From Salisapilia sapeloensis (taxonomy: Eukaryota; Oomycota; Peronosporomycetes; Peronosporales; Salisapiliaceae), in the NCBI GenBank assembly GCA_023334545.1, contig JAADVB010000251.1, positions 1-25,483 of the forward strand: a stretch of DNA of 25,483 nt. The letters are read 5' to 3'. Position 1 is the first letter of the stretch. Each line of letters opens with the position of its first letter. Shown piece by piece: positions 1 through 10,287 of this stretch. The notes under the pieces are model-generated. The model saw only the letters and a list, made by a program, of their open reading frames with translations, was not told the DNA's origin and made no database searches. The position numbers were made by a program, and so were the translations under genes.

Positions 1-335
1 ATATGAGGCGCTAGTAGCGCTGCACAAGGGTGAAAAGCCAGCCATACAGGACGAGATCAAGGGACCATATCAACCCCATCGATACATGGACGGAAGTCTT
101 CGCCTACAATGGGAAACTGGAGTAGGCTCCAGTACGAGAAACGGAGAACGTGCCATTCTCAAGCCACTCCTCTTTCTTTCTCGTCTTCATAACAAAGCCA
201 AGCATAAGGAAGTCGCTATTAATGGACCAGAGCGACGTACGTGCCGCTCAGCATTCAAACGTCTAGGTCATACCTTCATTGGAAGGAAAAAAGAATATCT
301 AAACTCACTGGAAAGTTAATCAAAATACGCATGAA
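1..335 (+). repeat. Left copy of inverted dispersed repeat
   Basis: This stretch aligns without gaps to the reverse complement of 25149-25483. By my count there are 16 mismatches in 335 bases, about 95% identity. Bases 1-141 are identical and the first mismatch is at 142 (c against t). Similarity fades just after position 335. The repeat carries the 3' end of an open reading frame that points into the window. Two diverged copies within 25 kb suggest a dispersed family, such as a transposable-element tail or multigene family. The exact 141-base identity at both termini looks like an assembler overlap. I do not recognise the family. Confidence 0.9.
2..319 (+). CDS. 3' part of unknown repeat-borne ORF (left, truncated by window edge)
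   Basis: The frame is open from base 2 to the TAA at 317-319, giving 105 codons, and it runs off the window edge; the first in-frame ATG is at 86. The product is basic, rich in Arg and Lys, with no membrane segment or catalytic motif that I recognise. The right-hand copy (25165-25482, minus strand) keeps the same frame, length and stop. Of the 13 base differences inside the frame, I count about 7 that change the residue and 6 that are silent. That is fewer replacements than expected with no constraint, but the sample is small. It could be the C-terminus of a transposon protein or of a multicopy gene family. The function is unknown and the ATG at 86 need not be the true start. Confidence 0.45.
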   Translation, partial: YEALVALHKGEKPAIQDEIKGPYQPHRYMDGSLRLQWETGVGSSTRNGERAILKPLLFLSRLHNKAKHKEVAINGPERRTCRSAFKRLGHTFIGRKKEYLNSLES

Positions 336-630
336 GTTGTTGCCGTCCTGGTAGATAAATGGTGTAATCCACTTTTAGCCGTTCGATAGCACCAAGGTTA
401 CCGGATCGCATACAAGAAACGTATATTGCCTGGATTTCCTCTTCTCCGGCGGGATAGTAAAACTGAGATAAAGTTATTAACGAAACGTCTGTTTTTGCTT
501 GTCATTCCATTTATCTGGGCATCCTATCATTTTCCTGTGCATATTCATTCGTCTTGATTTATAACTACCCGACGAGAAGCGAGGAGCATGTAGCTGACGC
601 TCTCTGTGCACAGTCCCTAAATCAAACGAA
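336..630. other. Intergenic region, 5' flank of first GH5 gene
   Basis: I see no gene here. There are TCATTC-containing pyrimidine-rich stretches at 502-508 and 545-550, about 125 and 80 bases before the GH5 start codon. They resemble the oomycete initiator YCAYTYYNA but each departs from it at one or two positions, so I do not call a start site. The short minus-strand frame covering 477-680 overlaps the start of the GH5 gene and has no protein-like character. Confidence 0.4.
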
Positions 631-2533
631 ATGGAAGAAGACAGGAGAGGCCTGTTACATGGTAACGGACCTGCTGACAATGCTTACGCTGGTTCAGCCG
701 TAGCAGAGCCCGTACGTGATGCTAGAGCCACCTTCGGACAATCGAATGGTATGGATGGCTTCGGGTCTGGTGCCAACTCCCCCTCGATGGCGCCTCGCCC
801 GACGGAGATGAAAATCATGGCTACCGAGTTCGACGCTTCCCTACCTCCGGAGGATGCTAGGACGTATAGAGGACGCTACAAGGTTCCTTTTTGACTCATC
901 ATTAATAACTGTTCACATTGATTAAATGGGTGACAACCTAATAGAGATGGCCGGGTGTCGTGGCGCTGCTTGCCATGTTCGCAGTCGCAGCAGCTCTTAT
1001 CACATACGGAGCAATAAGCACAAGTCAACAGTCCAGTAATCGAGCCAAACTGTTTGAACGAGCTCAAAAGGATGCTCGGGGCATCAAAGATGGCAAAACC
1101 AATGGCGAAGACCTCGTGGAAGACGATGGACAGATCGGGAATCCAAAGGAGTATGCTAATATGGGCTGCGAACAACCGAATTACTTGAGTAAGAACGGTA
1201 AGATCTACGCCCAAGCCGCGAATGGGACGGAAGTCGCGGTCAGTGTGAAAGGCGTGAACTGGTTCGGCATGGAAACCGGTATGAACGTCCCTCTCGGTCT
1301 GTGGGAGAACGCTATGAACGGAACGACAAGCTATGAGATTGCGTCCTTTCTCTCTCGTAACAAGTACAACAGCGTTCGTCTCCCAGTTTGTGTCGAAAGT
1401 CTCTTATCGGACAAAGGACCGGACAAAGGACTCGTGAACCTCCATTCGAACCGAGCTCTGAACATCACGACGTACATGTCGACTCTCCAAAGTATCATCG
1501 CGTCTTTGGCCTATCGACACATCACCGTCATGATCAGTGTCCACACGTTAACGACGAAAGAGTCGGGCGGAGCGTGGTACAGTGAAGAGCTTGGTGTGTC
1601 GGAAGAGCAATTCATGGATGCTATCGACCTCTTGACATCTAACCTGTGTTCTGAAAAGTACTGGAACGTCCTCGGTCTGGATCTTAAGAACGAGCCACAC
1701 GAATGTTCTTGGGGTGGCGACGCTCCAGACTGGCAGGAAGGAGCGACGAAGATCGGGAAACGGATGCTGAAAGGATGTGACAAGTGGTTGGCGTTTGTGG
1801 AAGGCATTAACGAGGCCCATAAAGCGGAGGTTAATGGTGTAGAGAACACTGTCTTTGACTGGTGGGGTGGTGGATTGGCAAAAGCTGGCAAGAATCCGAT
1901 CGACTTGGAGACGAAACACAAGCTCGTGTGGGCTCCTCACTACTACAACACTGCAGTCACACCTGCGTGGTACTTGTACGACGGTGGAGAAGGCGGACCT
2001 GACGCTACGTGGGTCGATTACGAAGAACTTGATGACGAAACGTTGACAAATAACGTCGAGGAGACGATGAAGATCATGTTCGGGTACTTGAATGAGGATA
2101 TTGGGGAGGACACGCCTGCGATGGTTTTGGGCGAATTCGCAGGTCTCTATGCTACGGACAAGCACGAGAAAAAGACGACGAAACGTACGACGGATGCGAC
2201 GATTAAAGTGATGATCAAGGACAAGTATGCCGGCGGGTACATGTGGTCTCTGAACCCAGAGAGTGCGTACCAGTTCAACCCTGCCTCTGAGTACGTATTT
2301 TACAGATTGGCCGTCTTGGTTGTTATCAGGATGGTGTTTATATAGATTTGGATGATGTTAAATTCGTGTGGACTACTTGTAGATACGGACACTTCACCGA
2401 AGGTCTTCTCCTAGACGACTGGCTTACACCCAATAGTGTGTTTGTGAAAGGCATGGAAGCCATGGACGAATTGGAAGGATTGAAGCCGTTTCCGTGCTTC
2501 CCAGTCAAGGTCGACTCAAGCGACGATGACTGA
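631..2533 (+). CDS. GH5 family endoglucanase-like protein, type II membrane anchored (copy A)
   Basis: Three exons, 631-882, 945-2290 and 2383-2533, encode 582 residues. The introns are 62 bp (phase 0) and 92 bp (phase 2). Residues 1-84 form a polar cytosolic tail. Residues about 87-107 are one hydrophobic segment, followed by a short charged stalk. The catalytic GH5 domain begins near residue 170 and carries the GVNWFGMETG signature seen in Xanthomonas/Xylella-type cellulases. The acid/base glutamate is in KNEP (E334), the HYY substrate-site motif is near residue 416, and the nucleophile is in LGEFAG (E481). In this family the enzyme cleaves beta-1,4 or related beta-glucans. The single N-terminal anchor without a signal-peptidase site suggests an outward-facing membrane enzyme acting on the cell wall or on external glucan. 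It is a clear paralogue of the gene at 5796-7604. Substrate specificity cannot be read from the sequence. Confidence 0.9.
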
Positions 2534-4117
2534 TGAGTTTAGCGAGGTGGAAATATGCATTTTCGTACGCTACATATTCGGGCACTTCAGACGCTTGTTT
2601 CATCTTTCGAAATGAATGTGACAGTTCCGACTACTTCATTCAATTGCACTCTTCACTTTATCTATTTATAGATTTGTTAAAGGTGCACTTCGCCTCAGCA
2701 ACTGATCGTGTCCAAGCAGTACTTTGGTTTTGTAAGGAAGTCTGTGCGGCCAAAGTTCATTCGTACTCATGGACCATTTGTAGTTTAGTGGTAGTCATCT
2801 AGCTAGAATTGAAAGTGATAATGTTGCTGGACATGATTAATAACTTCAGGTTTTGATCAGCAAGACATCATTGGCATTGTGAAACACTTTGCTCAACAAG
2901 ATCTCGCAATACAAACAGGTAGATTTCTGCTAGGCATTTCATATTTTTTACTTGTACATCTACAGTAGCAACCCAAAACTCATTAATTCAAAATTAACTT
3001 GGAAAAGGTGAAATTATTTAATCTAAAACCAAGTTTGGATTAATAAAGCATGTAGCTTCCAGCTTGATGTCCTTTTATTAGTGGTACTCTATATGTGATG
3101 AGTAGATTCCTCGTGATATGAGGCGTAGTCTAGCGTCGACATTAAGCGGTGCTTGCTTGTCATAAAGACATAAACACAAGATCGATTTAAGTCAAATGGA
3201 ACCTTGATTCTAATTTATTTATTTATTGTAAATCGATAGGTATAGCTTGGATAGGTCCTACTGCCTTCTCTAAAGCTAAGCGATGTCGATAAAAGCCTAG
3301 TAGAAGAAAATATTCAGAATATCCCAAGGCGTGTATTTGAGCATATATAGTACGTAATGTAGATCAAGTCAAGCTACCAAAGCTCGTTGAGATAGGTCGC
3401 AATAATCTAGCAAAGTTCTAGTGGACACTTGCAGCTTAATGAACACATAACAACTCAAGAGCATAAGCATGTGATGAGAATTATCGACGTCATATGTCAG
3501 CACAGCAAGGTGTTGATCGGACGTAACAACCATGCATTTCAATCGAAATTGAATCGCACAATAGTGAAAATACGATAGACGCTGCTATACGGCACCGCGA
3601 TACACAAGTTCAAGCATGTGAACAATGCGTATGTATCTCTCCCAATTCTTGTTATACGTTGTCCAAGTGCTCCATGCAACTATCAAGCTTTCAGAATCTG
3701 CGCATTTCTATCTTATCAAAAACGTATCCAGCGAGATTCGATCTTCGTTCTTGCATACTATCCGCATATGTAATAGACTTACAAAGATTATGACAGTAGT
3801 GTGCAGCTTCATTCCTCGCGGTAATTTTAAGCAAGCTGAATTGAACTCATGCAACCTACCAATGGTATTACTGCTCCATCAAAGCCGGTGCCCACGTACA
3901 CCTCATAGAGGCTCATTCGCATCGGCTACACCACTCATATAACTGCACACTGGGTGCTTTTCGGTAGGGATCGGTGCAAGTGTTGAAGTCGAGTCCAATG
4001 CGCAAACCTGATAACCAGCTGGATTCCTGTCTCATTGAAGATGCTCAAGAAATGGATGGCTAGAAAGATATCCGTTGTAATCTACATACTCAAATCTTGA
4101 TTATCTGATTACACTGG
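2534..4117. other. 1.6-kb intergenic region without supported genes
   Basis: This is AT-richer than its neighbours and contains only short frames (for example 2533-2802 and 3625-3942) with no family resemblance, no splice-compatible continuation and no paralogue in the window. It holds the 3' flank of GH5 copy A and the promoter of the asparaginase gene. At 3118-3127 it has a 10-base match to the first ten bases of the terminal repeat (atatgaggcg), after which the two differ. I see no tRNA, no tandem array and no recognisable transposon. Confidence 0.5.
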
Positions 4118-5497
4118 ATGCGATCACCCAAAGCGCCGCGAAGGGATCAGTACAACATTGGAGGAATGGAGAGCACTGACCAAAAAGCCGTGGGTGTGGA
4201 TGCGGTACCGCAACAGGCTTCTAATCTCAGCCCTCGACGCCATGGCGCTATGAGTGCAAGGGCCGCTGTCGAGACAAAGAGGACGACAGACGATGACGAG
4301 GTTGTCAGTCGACGAGGTGTCGGAGAACCTCACCGCTCAAAATGCCTCGTGATCTACACTGGGGGTACATTTGGAATGGTCCCGAACCATGAAGGAGTGC
4401 TGCACCCGTCGAGTGGATTTTTGCAACAAAAAGTGTCCGAAATGGACGAGTTCCAATTCGCGGATATGCCTGAAATCACCGTGTCCGAGTGGAAGGACCC
4501 GATCGACTCCTCTGATATGTCCCCTGCCGATTGGGAAAAGATTGCTCAGGAGATTGAAGCAGCCTACTGGGAATACGACGGATTTGTCGTTTTACAAGGC
4601 ACCGATACCATGGCCTACACTGCAGCTGCATTGTCCTTCATGCTCGAGTACTTGGGCAAACCAGTGGTAATTTCCGGTGCCATGATCCCGCTTCATTTCC
4701 CACACAGTGATGCTCGAAGGAATCTGGTCATGTCTGTCATGTGTGCCTCTACGCTAGAAATTCCTGAGGTTTGTATCTACGCACATGACAAGCTACTTCG
4801 TGGTAACCGATCTACAAAGCTTGCGAACATGTCCGTGGACGCTTTCCAATCGCCCAATCTACCTCCGCTAGCATCCACTGGGGTGGAGACGACGGTGGAC
4901 CAATCTTTGATCTTACCGTATCCACGAAGACGCTTTAGCATCTTCACGGACATCTTCACCAACGTGTGCGTCTTCCATTTAGTACCAGGCTTTGACGATG
5001 AGTGCGTTGAAGCGTACATTCGTCTTCACAAGGAGCGGACGACTCCGTCCTCTTCTCCAAAGAGCAATGAGAAGAAAAAGAACCAGGCTTCTGAACGGCA
5101 GCATCGAAAGGCCATTGTGTTTTCTCTTTATGGCACGGGGAATGCACCATTGAAACAAGATGGCTTCTTACGTGTCGTAAAGCTAGCTCTGGAAGCGGAG
5201 ATTCCAGTGGCAATTACGTCGCAATGCGTGTATGGAAGGACACAACTGGACACGTATGCTACGGGCATTGAGTTGCTACGCATGGGAGTCATCACTTCAT
5301 TGGACATGACACTAGAAGCGACAGTGGCTAAATTGGCATACTTGATCGGCAAGGGCTTTTATGGAGAAGAATTGAAGAAGAAGATGGAGACGGACCTACG
5401 AGGCGAACTGTCCGTTGTCGATGCCATTATTGCTGGAGACGACTTGAACCGGAACAAACAATATCGAAAGATGGTCGTCAAAAACTTTGCTCACTAG
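4118..5497 (+). CDS. L-asparaginase, type I (bacterial-type) fold
   Basis: A single exon encodes 459 residues. The enzyme hydrolyses L-asparagine to aspartate and ammonia. Both catalytic threonine motifs are present: TGGTFG at residues 81-86 in the first beta strand region, and LQGTDTMAYTA with GTDT at 161-164. They are followed by the conserved VISGAMIPL and SDARRNL segments. The C-terminal half has the ITSQC and LDMTLEATVAKLAYLIG motifs. There is no signal peptide, so a cytosolic enzyme is expected. The first 75 residues are a polar extension not found in the bacterial enzymes, and a Ser/Lys-rich insertion follows residue about 305. The ATG at 4118 is the first in frame; an in-frame ATG at 4166 is an alternative. 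The gene sits between two GH5 paralogues. Confidence 0.93.
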   Translation: MRSPKAPRRDQYNIGGMESTDQKAVGVDAVPQQASNLSPRRHGAMSARAAVETKRTTDDDEVVSRRGVGEPHRSKCLVIYTGGTFGMVPNHEGVLHPSSGFLQQKVSEMDEFQFADMPEITVSEWKDPIDSSDMSPADWEKIAQEIEAAYWEYDGFVVLQGTDTMAYTAAALSFMLEYLGKPVVISGAMIPLHFPHSDARRNLVMSVMCASTLEIPEVCIYAHDKLLRGNRSTKLANMSVDAFQSPNLPPLASTGVETTVDQSLILPYPRRRFSIFTDIFTNVCVFHLVPGFDDECVEAYIRLHKERTTPSSSPKSNEKKKNQASERQHRKAIVFSLYGTGNAPLKQDGFLRVVKLALEAEIPVAITSQCVYGRTQLDTYATGIELLRMGVITSLDMTLEATVAKLAYLIGKGFYGEELKKKMETDLRGELSVVDAIIAGDDLNRNKQYRKMVVKNFAH

Positions 5498-5795
5498 ATA
5501 AAGTGCCATGATAGCTTTAAATACACAATTGTTCGAGCGTTCCAAGTTACTGTATTACTTTCATTCTATTAGCGGATACCATAAAGGATGCAATTCGAAA
5601 ATCTAACTTTCGGTGGTGAGACGGGCAGGAGTATCCAGTTTGAAAATACCAAGTGTCCGCATATCCATCGTATACTTTATCAAAGTGGATGCCATGACGA
5701 TCATCCAGTAGTTCACTTGCAACACACAGCGTATCCTTTACGTAACACCCACTATTCCTTCACGAGCTATCTCGTTCATTCGGTAAATAGCGTAG
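5498..5795. other. Intergenic region, 5' flank of second GH5 gene
   Basis: The 298 bases between the asparaginase stop and the GH5 copy B start hold no supported gene. A TCATTCTAT element at 5561-5569 matches eight of nine positions of the oomycete initiator consensus but lies about 235 bases before the start codon. A second, weaker TTCATTC is at 5775-5781, near the ATG. Confidence 0.35.
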
Positions 5796-7604
5796 ATGGA
5801 TGCAAGAGCGACCGAACCGGCAATTCATGGTAGGCCATCAGGTTGGGCGAGGCCGTCGACGACGCTCCAGCCACACCAACAGAACAGATATACTGAGTCA
5901 GTCATTGGTACGATGTACAGCAGCAATGTGAATGAACCGTCTGGAGTCTCTGGAGACCATCCACAGATTAAAAAGCTCGCTGCGATGGAAGTTGTCGGAA
6001 CTGAAGCTTCAGGTGCATTTAGAAACCATAGGCGTCGCTGGCCTGGTGTTGTTGCCTTCGTCGTCATGATACTGACTGCGATTGCTCTAATATCATACGG
6101 CTCCGTCCAGACGTATCATTCCAAGTTAGAACGTGCCAAAATCTACCAAGAATACCTCAAAGGGGAGCGTACAATTAAAGATGGCCTCTCAGACGGTAGT
6201 GACCTCGTGTCGGACGATGGCCAGATCGGAAATCCAAAGTCCTATGACGTGAACAAAGAGTGTCACATGCCAAATTACCAAAGCAAGCAAGGAAAGATCT
6301 ATGCCGTTGCTCCAAATGGTACGGAAGTACCTATCCAAATCAAAGGTGTCAACTGGTTTGGCATGGAAACCGGTCTTGCCATTGTCTACGGTCTATGGGA
6401 AAACGCTATCAACGGTACTACAGCGTACGAAGTCGCGTCCTTCCTAGCTCGAAACAACTTTAATGCCGTCCGACTACCTATTTCTGTGGAGAATATTCGG
6501 GACGAGAATCCACCAAAGCCAGGCGTCATTAACACCGCGACAAATCGTGCGTTCGATATTCAAAACTTTACAAGTACACTTCAATCGGTAGTGAAGGCTC
6601 TCGCATATCGTGAAATCGGTGTACTCATTAGTATGCACACGTTGACGAACAAAGAGTCAGGTGGGAACTGGTACAGCGAAAAACTAGGCGTAACCAAGGC
6701 TGACTTTCTTGATGCCATCGGCGCCGTGACAAAGGCTTTATGTCACGATGACTATTGGAATGTCATGGGTATTGACTTAAAGAATGAGCCAGAGACAGCA
6801 ACGTGGGGAACAGGAGAAGAAGACGATTTTGTCATTGGAGCAGAGAAGATTGCAAAGAAAATGCTAGACGGGTGTCCGAAATGGCTCGGGTTTGTCGAAG
6901 GCATCGTAGGTGACTCGTACACCGTTGAGATCGAAGGACAAGAATTTAACTACTACAATTGGTGGGGTGGCGGGTTGCAGGGAGCAAGGACGGCAAAGCC
7001 CGACTTTGGCGTGGATCATAAGCTCGTCTGGGCACCACATTACTACACGACTGCTGTCTCTCCCCAAATGTACTTTTATGGAAATGGCACTAGCCCAGAC
7101 TATCATCCCTATGTGGAATTGGACGACGATATGCTGCTAGCTAGAGTAAATGGCACGATGACGAATATGTTTGGGTATCTGATAGACGATCCCACAGAGT
7201 ACGCTCTGTTACTGGGAGAGTTTGCTGGTCTGTACGTTGGTGACACTCATCCGAATAAGACGATTCAGCGTACGACGGAAATGACTATCAAGGTGATTAT
7301 GAAAGAAGGTTATGAAGGCGGATTTATGTGGAGTCTCAACCCCGAGTCCAGCTACCAGTACTCGGACGCAGCAACGTACGTATTGCGTCAATCTGTCTCA
7401 GCCACTACGTGTCGCTACATCTTATATATGCCGAAACTGACGATTTTTTATTGCATTTGCAGCAAAGGATCCTTTACGGAAGGTCTGCTAGAGGACGACT
7501 GGCTGACTACGAACCAAAAGTTCTTGGATGCCTTCGAACCGATGAATAAGCTGCCGCATCTATCGAAATTCCCATGCTTTGAAAAGAAAGGCGATGGCAA
7601 CTAG
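5796..7604 (+). CDS. GH5 family endoglucanase-like protein, type II membrane anchored (copy B)
   Basis: Two exons, 5796-7375 and 7463-7604, encode 573 residues. The 87-bp intron (GTACGT...TTGCAG, phase 2) is at the same site as the second intron of copy A. It is a multiple of three without an in-frame stop, so a naive ORF call reads through it. Residues 1-81 are cytosolic, about 84-104 form the single membrane anchor, and the SDDGQIGNP stalk motif is almost the same as in copy A (EDDGQIGNP). The GH5 domain has GVNWFGMETG (184-193), KNEP with acid/base E331, HYY near 415 and LGEFAG with nucleophile E475. Copy A has an extra phase-0 intron just before the membrane segment that is absent here, so one intron was gained or lost after duplication. 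The function is expected to be as for copy A, a beta-glucan hydrolase facing outside the cytosol. Confidence 0.9.
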   Translation: MDARATEPAIHGRPSGWARPSTTLQPHQQNRYTESVIGTMYSSNVNEPSGVSGDHPQIKKLAAMEVVGTEASGAFRNHRRRWPGVVAFVVMILTAIALISYGSVQTYHSKLERAKIYQEYLKGERTIKDGLSDGSDLVSDDGQIGNPKSYDVNKECHMPNYQSKQGKIYAVAPNGTEVPIQIKGVNWFGMETGLAIVYGLWENAINGTTAYEVASFLARNNFNAVRLPISVENIRDENPPKPGVINTATNRAFDIQNFTSTLQSVVKALAYREIGVLISMHTLTNKESGGNWYSEKLGVTKADFLDAIGAVTKALCHDDYWNVMGIDLKNEPETATWGTGEEDDFVIGAEKIAKKMLDGCPKWLGFVEGIVGDSYTVEIEGQEFNYYNWWGGGLQGARTAKPDFGVDHKLVWAPHYYTTAVSPQMYFYGNGTSPDYHPYVELDDDMLLARVNGTMTNMFGYLIDDPTEYALLLGEFAGLYVGDTHPNKTIQRTTEMTIKVIMKEGYEGGFMWSLNPESSYQYSDAATYVLRQSVSATTCRYILYMPKLTIFYCICSKGSFTEGLLEDDWLTTNQKFLDAFEPMNKLPHLSKFPCFEKKGDGN

Positions 7605-8064
7605 GCCTACACAAGAAGCTTTGTAGCTCTTGTACACATACATAAAAGATATGTCTACATTGTATTTTACATTCCTAGCTGTTGCATTCTTCCCTCTGCT
7701 GTTCCCAGCTCAACACATCCTTAGGTTTCCATAGCCATGCCAATATGCGAAAGACAATGCCATTCATACAGATAGGTACAACTAGTGAATATGTGGGTAA
7801 TAAAGTTTATATGCAAGCTTATGACTAGAAGACAAGTCCATGGTAGATGATGCCTGGAGTATGTCGGAAGTTTCAACATTCTCAGATAAGTCGATTCACA
7901 ATATTCGGGTGTATGTACGCCTCATAGTAAACGTAGTACTAAATTCCAAAGAAGGAGTGATTTTACTAAAATTAAGTATATTCTATGTAGATATTCTACC
8001 TACCAACTCCCAACAACACACGTAAGCTGGAGAGTAGCTTGGTCCTGTGTATCTCTGTACAATC
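7605..8064. other. Intergenic region between GH5 copy B and TM9SF
   Basis: This is 460 bases of AT-rich sequence. The 61-residue frame at 7840-8025 has no recognisable features. It should hold the GH5 polyadenylation region and the TM9SF promoter, but I cannot point to a convincing element. Confidence 0.4.
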
Positions 8065-10183
8065 ATGGACTTAAGCACACACTATTGGCATCGAGTCCTT
8101 CTTCTATGCATCGTAGTATTACTATCGCTACACATTGTCAACGCAGATGAAGAATCGCATGAAGTATATGTCCATTCCTTCCATCTCTATCCAATTGCCA
8201 TACTCATCACATCCTATGATAGTACAATGTCGGTGATGAAGTCGTGATCTGGGTGAACAAAGTCGGACCGTTTAACAACCCGCAGGAGACATACACGTAC
8301 AACACTCTTCCATTCTGTAAAGCACCAGGAGAAGAGGAACCGGAGACCCATGCTCTCGGCATTGGCGAGATCCTAGAAGGCAATGAGCTCGTACACTCGG
8401 GCATGAAAGTCAAGTTCGGAGTTGACACGCCCCACACCACGCTTTGCTCCCAAACGCTCACAGACGACGATGCTCTTACGCTCGGAGCTGCTGTATGCTC
8501 ATCTCCACATAATAATTGCGATGCAAAGCCTAACATGCTAATAGGTGGATGACCACTACTGGTACCAGCTTAACGTCGACAACTTACCTGTCTGGGGACT
8601 TGTCGGCAAAGTGATGAAGCCGACGGACGAATCTGAGCTACTGACGCAGGTATGTCCTTCTCATCTTCCATCGCTCCTATCGTCATCGTACTAAGACACG
8701 ACGATAGTATCCTGTCGGCACTCGGATGCTCTACACACACAAGAAATTCAGCATCTCGTACAACGGTCCGTACATTATCCATGTCAACCTGACGTACGCC
8801 AACGTCCTCACCTCCATCGCGTCCAACAAGCCCGTTGAATTCACATACGAAGTGACATGGACAAAAACAGACATTCCATTCAACCTACGCTTTGATCGCT
8901 ATCTAGAAGATGAGTACGTTGTTCTCTATGCTATATGCGTTATGTAGAACTCACGTGTATTTCGACATAGCTTCTTTGAGCACCAGATCCATTGGTTCTC
9001 GATCTTTAACTCGTTCATGATGGTCATCTTCTTATGCGGTCTCGTCGCCCTCATCCTCTTGAGAACACTTCGCAACGATTATGCGAAATTTACGGAAGAT
9101 GATGCCGATGACATGCTTTTAGATGGAGGTAAAGGTGCCCTCTTGCGTGATGACGCCAACTCTGGATGGAAACTGCTGCACGGCGACGTCTTTCGAGCGC
9201 CTCCTCACCTCTTACTCTTCACAGCACTACTGGGTACAGGCGCACAGCTTCTCGTCCTAGCTATTTGCGTCATGTTCGCTGCCATCGCGTCTTCCTTGTA
9301 TCGAGAACCCGGCGGTATCGTCTCCGTTGGGCTGACCGTCTACGCCTTCTCGGCACTCATGAACGGATATGCGTCTGGTGCCTTCTACCATCAGTTCTTC
9401 TACCCTCGCGTTAGCAAAGACTGGATCCGAGCCATGTGTCTAAGCTCTGCTCTTTTACCCACAGTTATCTTTGTCACGGTCTTCTTTATCAACGCACTGG
9501 CAGTGTACTACGGAACGACGTTTGCCATTCCTTTTGTCACGATCGTTCAAGTGATCCTAGTCTGGTTCTTTGTCTCGTGTCCTCTGTCGGTATTGGGAAC
9601 CATCTTAGGTCGTCATGGTGCTGCTAAAACTGGCTTCCCATGCCGCGTAAACAAGTTCCCGAGAGAAGTGCCTCAAGCGAGATGGTACTTGCGACCTCCT
9701 ATCATGATCGCCTTGACAGGCATCCTTCCCTTCGGCAGCATCTTTATCGAGATGTACTTCATCTTCGCCTCGTTCTGGAACTACAAGTTCTACTATGTCT
9801 ACGGCTTCATGCTTCTCGTCTTCCTCATCTTGTCTGTCGTGACGCTATGTGTTACGATCGTGTGCACCTACTTTTTACTCAACGCAGAGAACTATCGATG
9901 GCACTGGACGTCATTCTTTGCAGCAGGAAGCACAGCAGGATATGTCTTTCTCTATTCGATCTACTTTTACTTTTTCAAGACGCGCATGTCTGGATTCCTC
10001 CAAACGTGCTTCTACTTCGGATATATGTATTCTACGATTGATCTACTATGTCTAGATGGGAAACTAATACTTGGATATAGGGGTCTCTTCTGCTTTGCTT
10101 TCTTCATCATGTGCGGATCCATCGGATACTATGGTAGTAGTGCCTTTACTCGACGCATCTATCGGAACATCAAGTGCGAATAA
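8065..10183 (+). CDS. TM9SF: TM9SF / EMP70 nonaspanin
   Basis: Six exons, 8065-8163, 8223-8492, 8545-8649, 8708-8913, 8971-10026 and 10081-10183, encode 612 residues, the usual size for nonaspanins. Residues 1-27 are a hydrophobic signal peptide ending near VNA. The lumenal domain has the family segments VWVNKVGP-like (here IWVNKVGPFNNPQ), YTYNTLPFC, HYWYQ, LPVWGLVG and YTHKKFSISYNG. The IHWFSIFNS segment starts the first of nine C-terminal membrane spans, followed by the RxDYAKF loop. The C-terminus ends in IKCE, fitting the KXD/E COPI-binding retention signal, so a Golgi or endosome location is likely. The family acts in membrane-protein sorting, adhesion and phagocytosis. The ATG at 8065 is preferred because the in-frame codon at 8047 is GTG. 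The last intron (54 bp) is stop-free and in frame; removing it restores the conserved FGYMGLFCF join. Confidence 0.95.
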
Positions 10184-10287
10184 ACAAGCAAGCTTTGCCT
10201 ATTCCTTCTATCGATCGACTCTCTTCTTTCAAAACTACTTGATCGCTCGTGATAACACACAAAAGATGGCAAATCAAATGTACATGA

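Noticed and set aside
8-20. Near-perfect palindrome gcgcta-g-tagcgc at both window ends
   Set aside because: It lies inside the repeat-borne open frame and is only 13 bases long; a resolution or hairpin site cannot be argued from it alone.
1548-2165. 205-residue minus-strand frame opposite GH5 copy A
   Set aside because: It is a shadow of the conserved GH5 coding strand that carries both catalytic glutamates.
2778-2802. tRNA-like A-box sequence (tagtttagtggtagtc)
   Set aside because: There is no matching B box, acceptor stem or anticodon arm downstream, so no cloverleaf can be folded.
3118-3140. Third partial copy of the terminal repeat
   Set aside because: Only ten bases match (atatgaggcg) and the sequence diverges at once, which can occur by chance.
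3625-3942. 105-residue + strand frame as a gene
   Set aside because: It has no family resemblance or splice partner and AT-rich non-coding composition; it lies in a stop-poor part of a long intergenic region.
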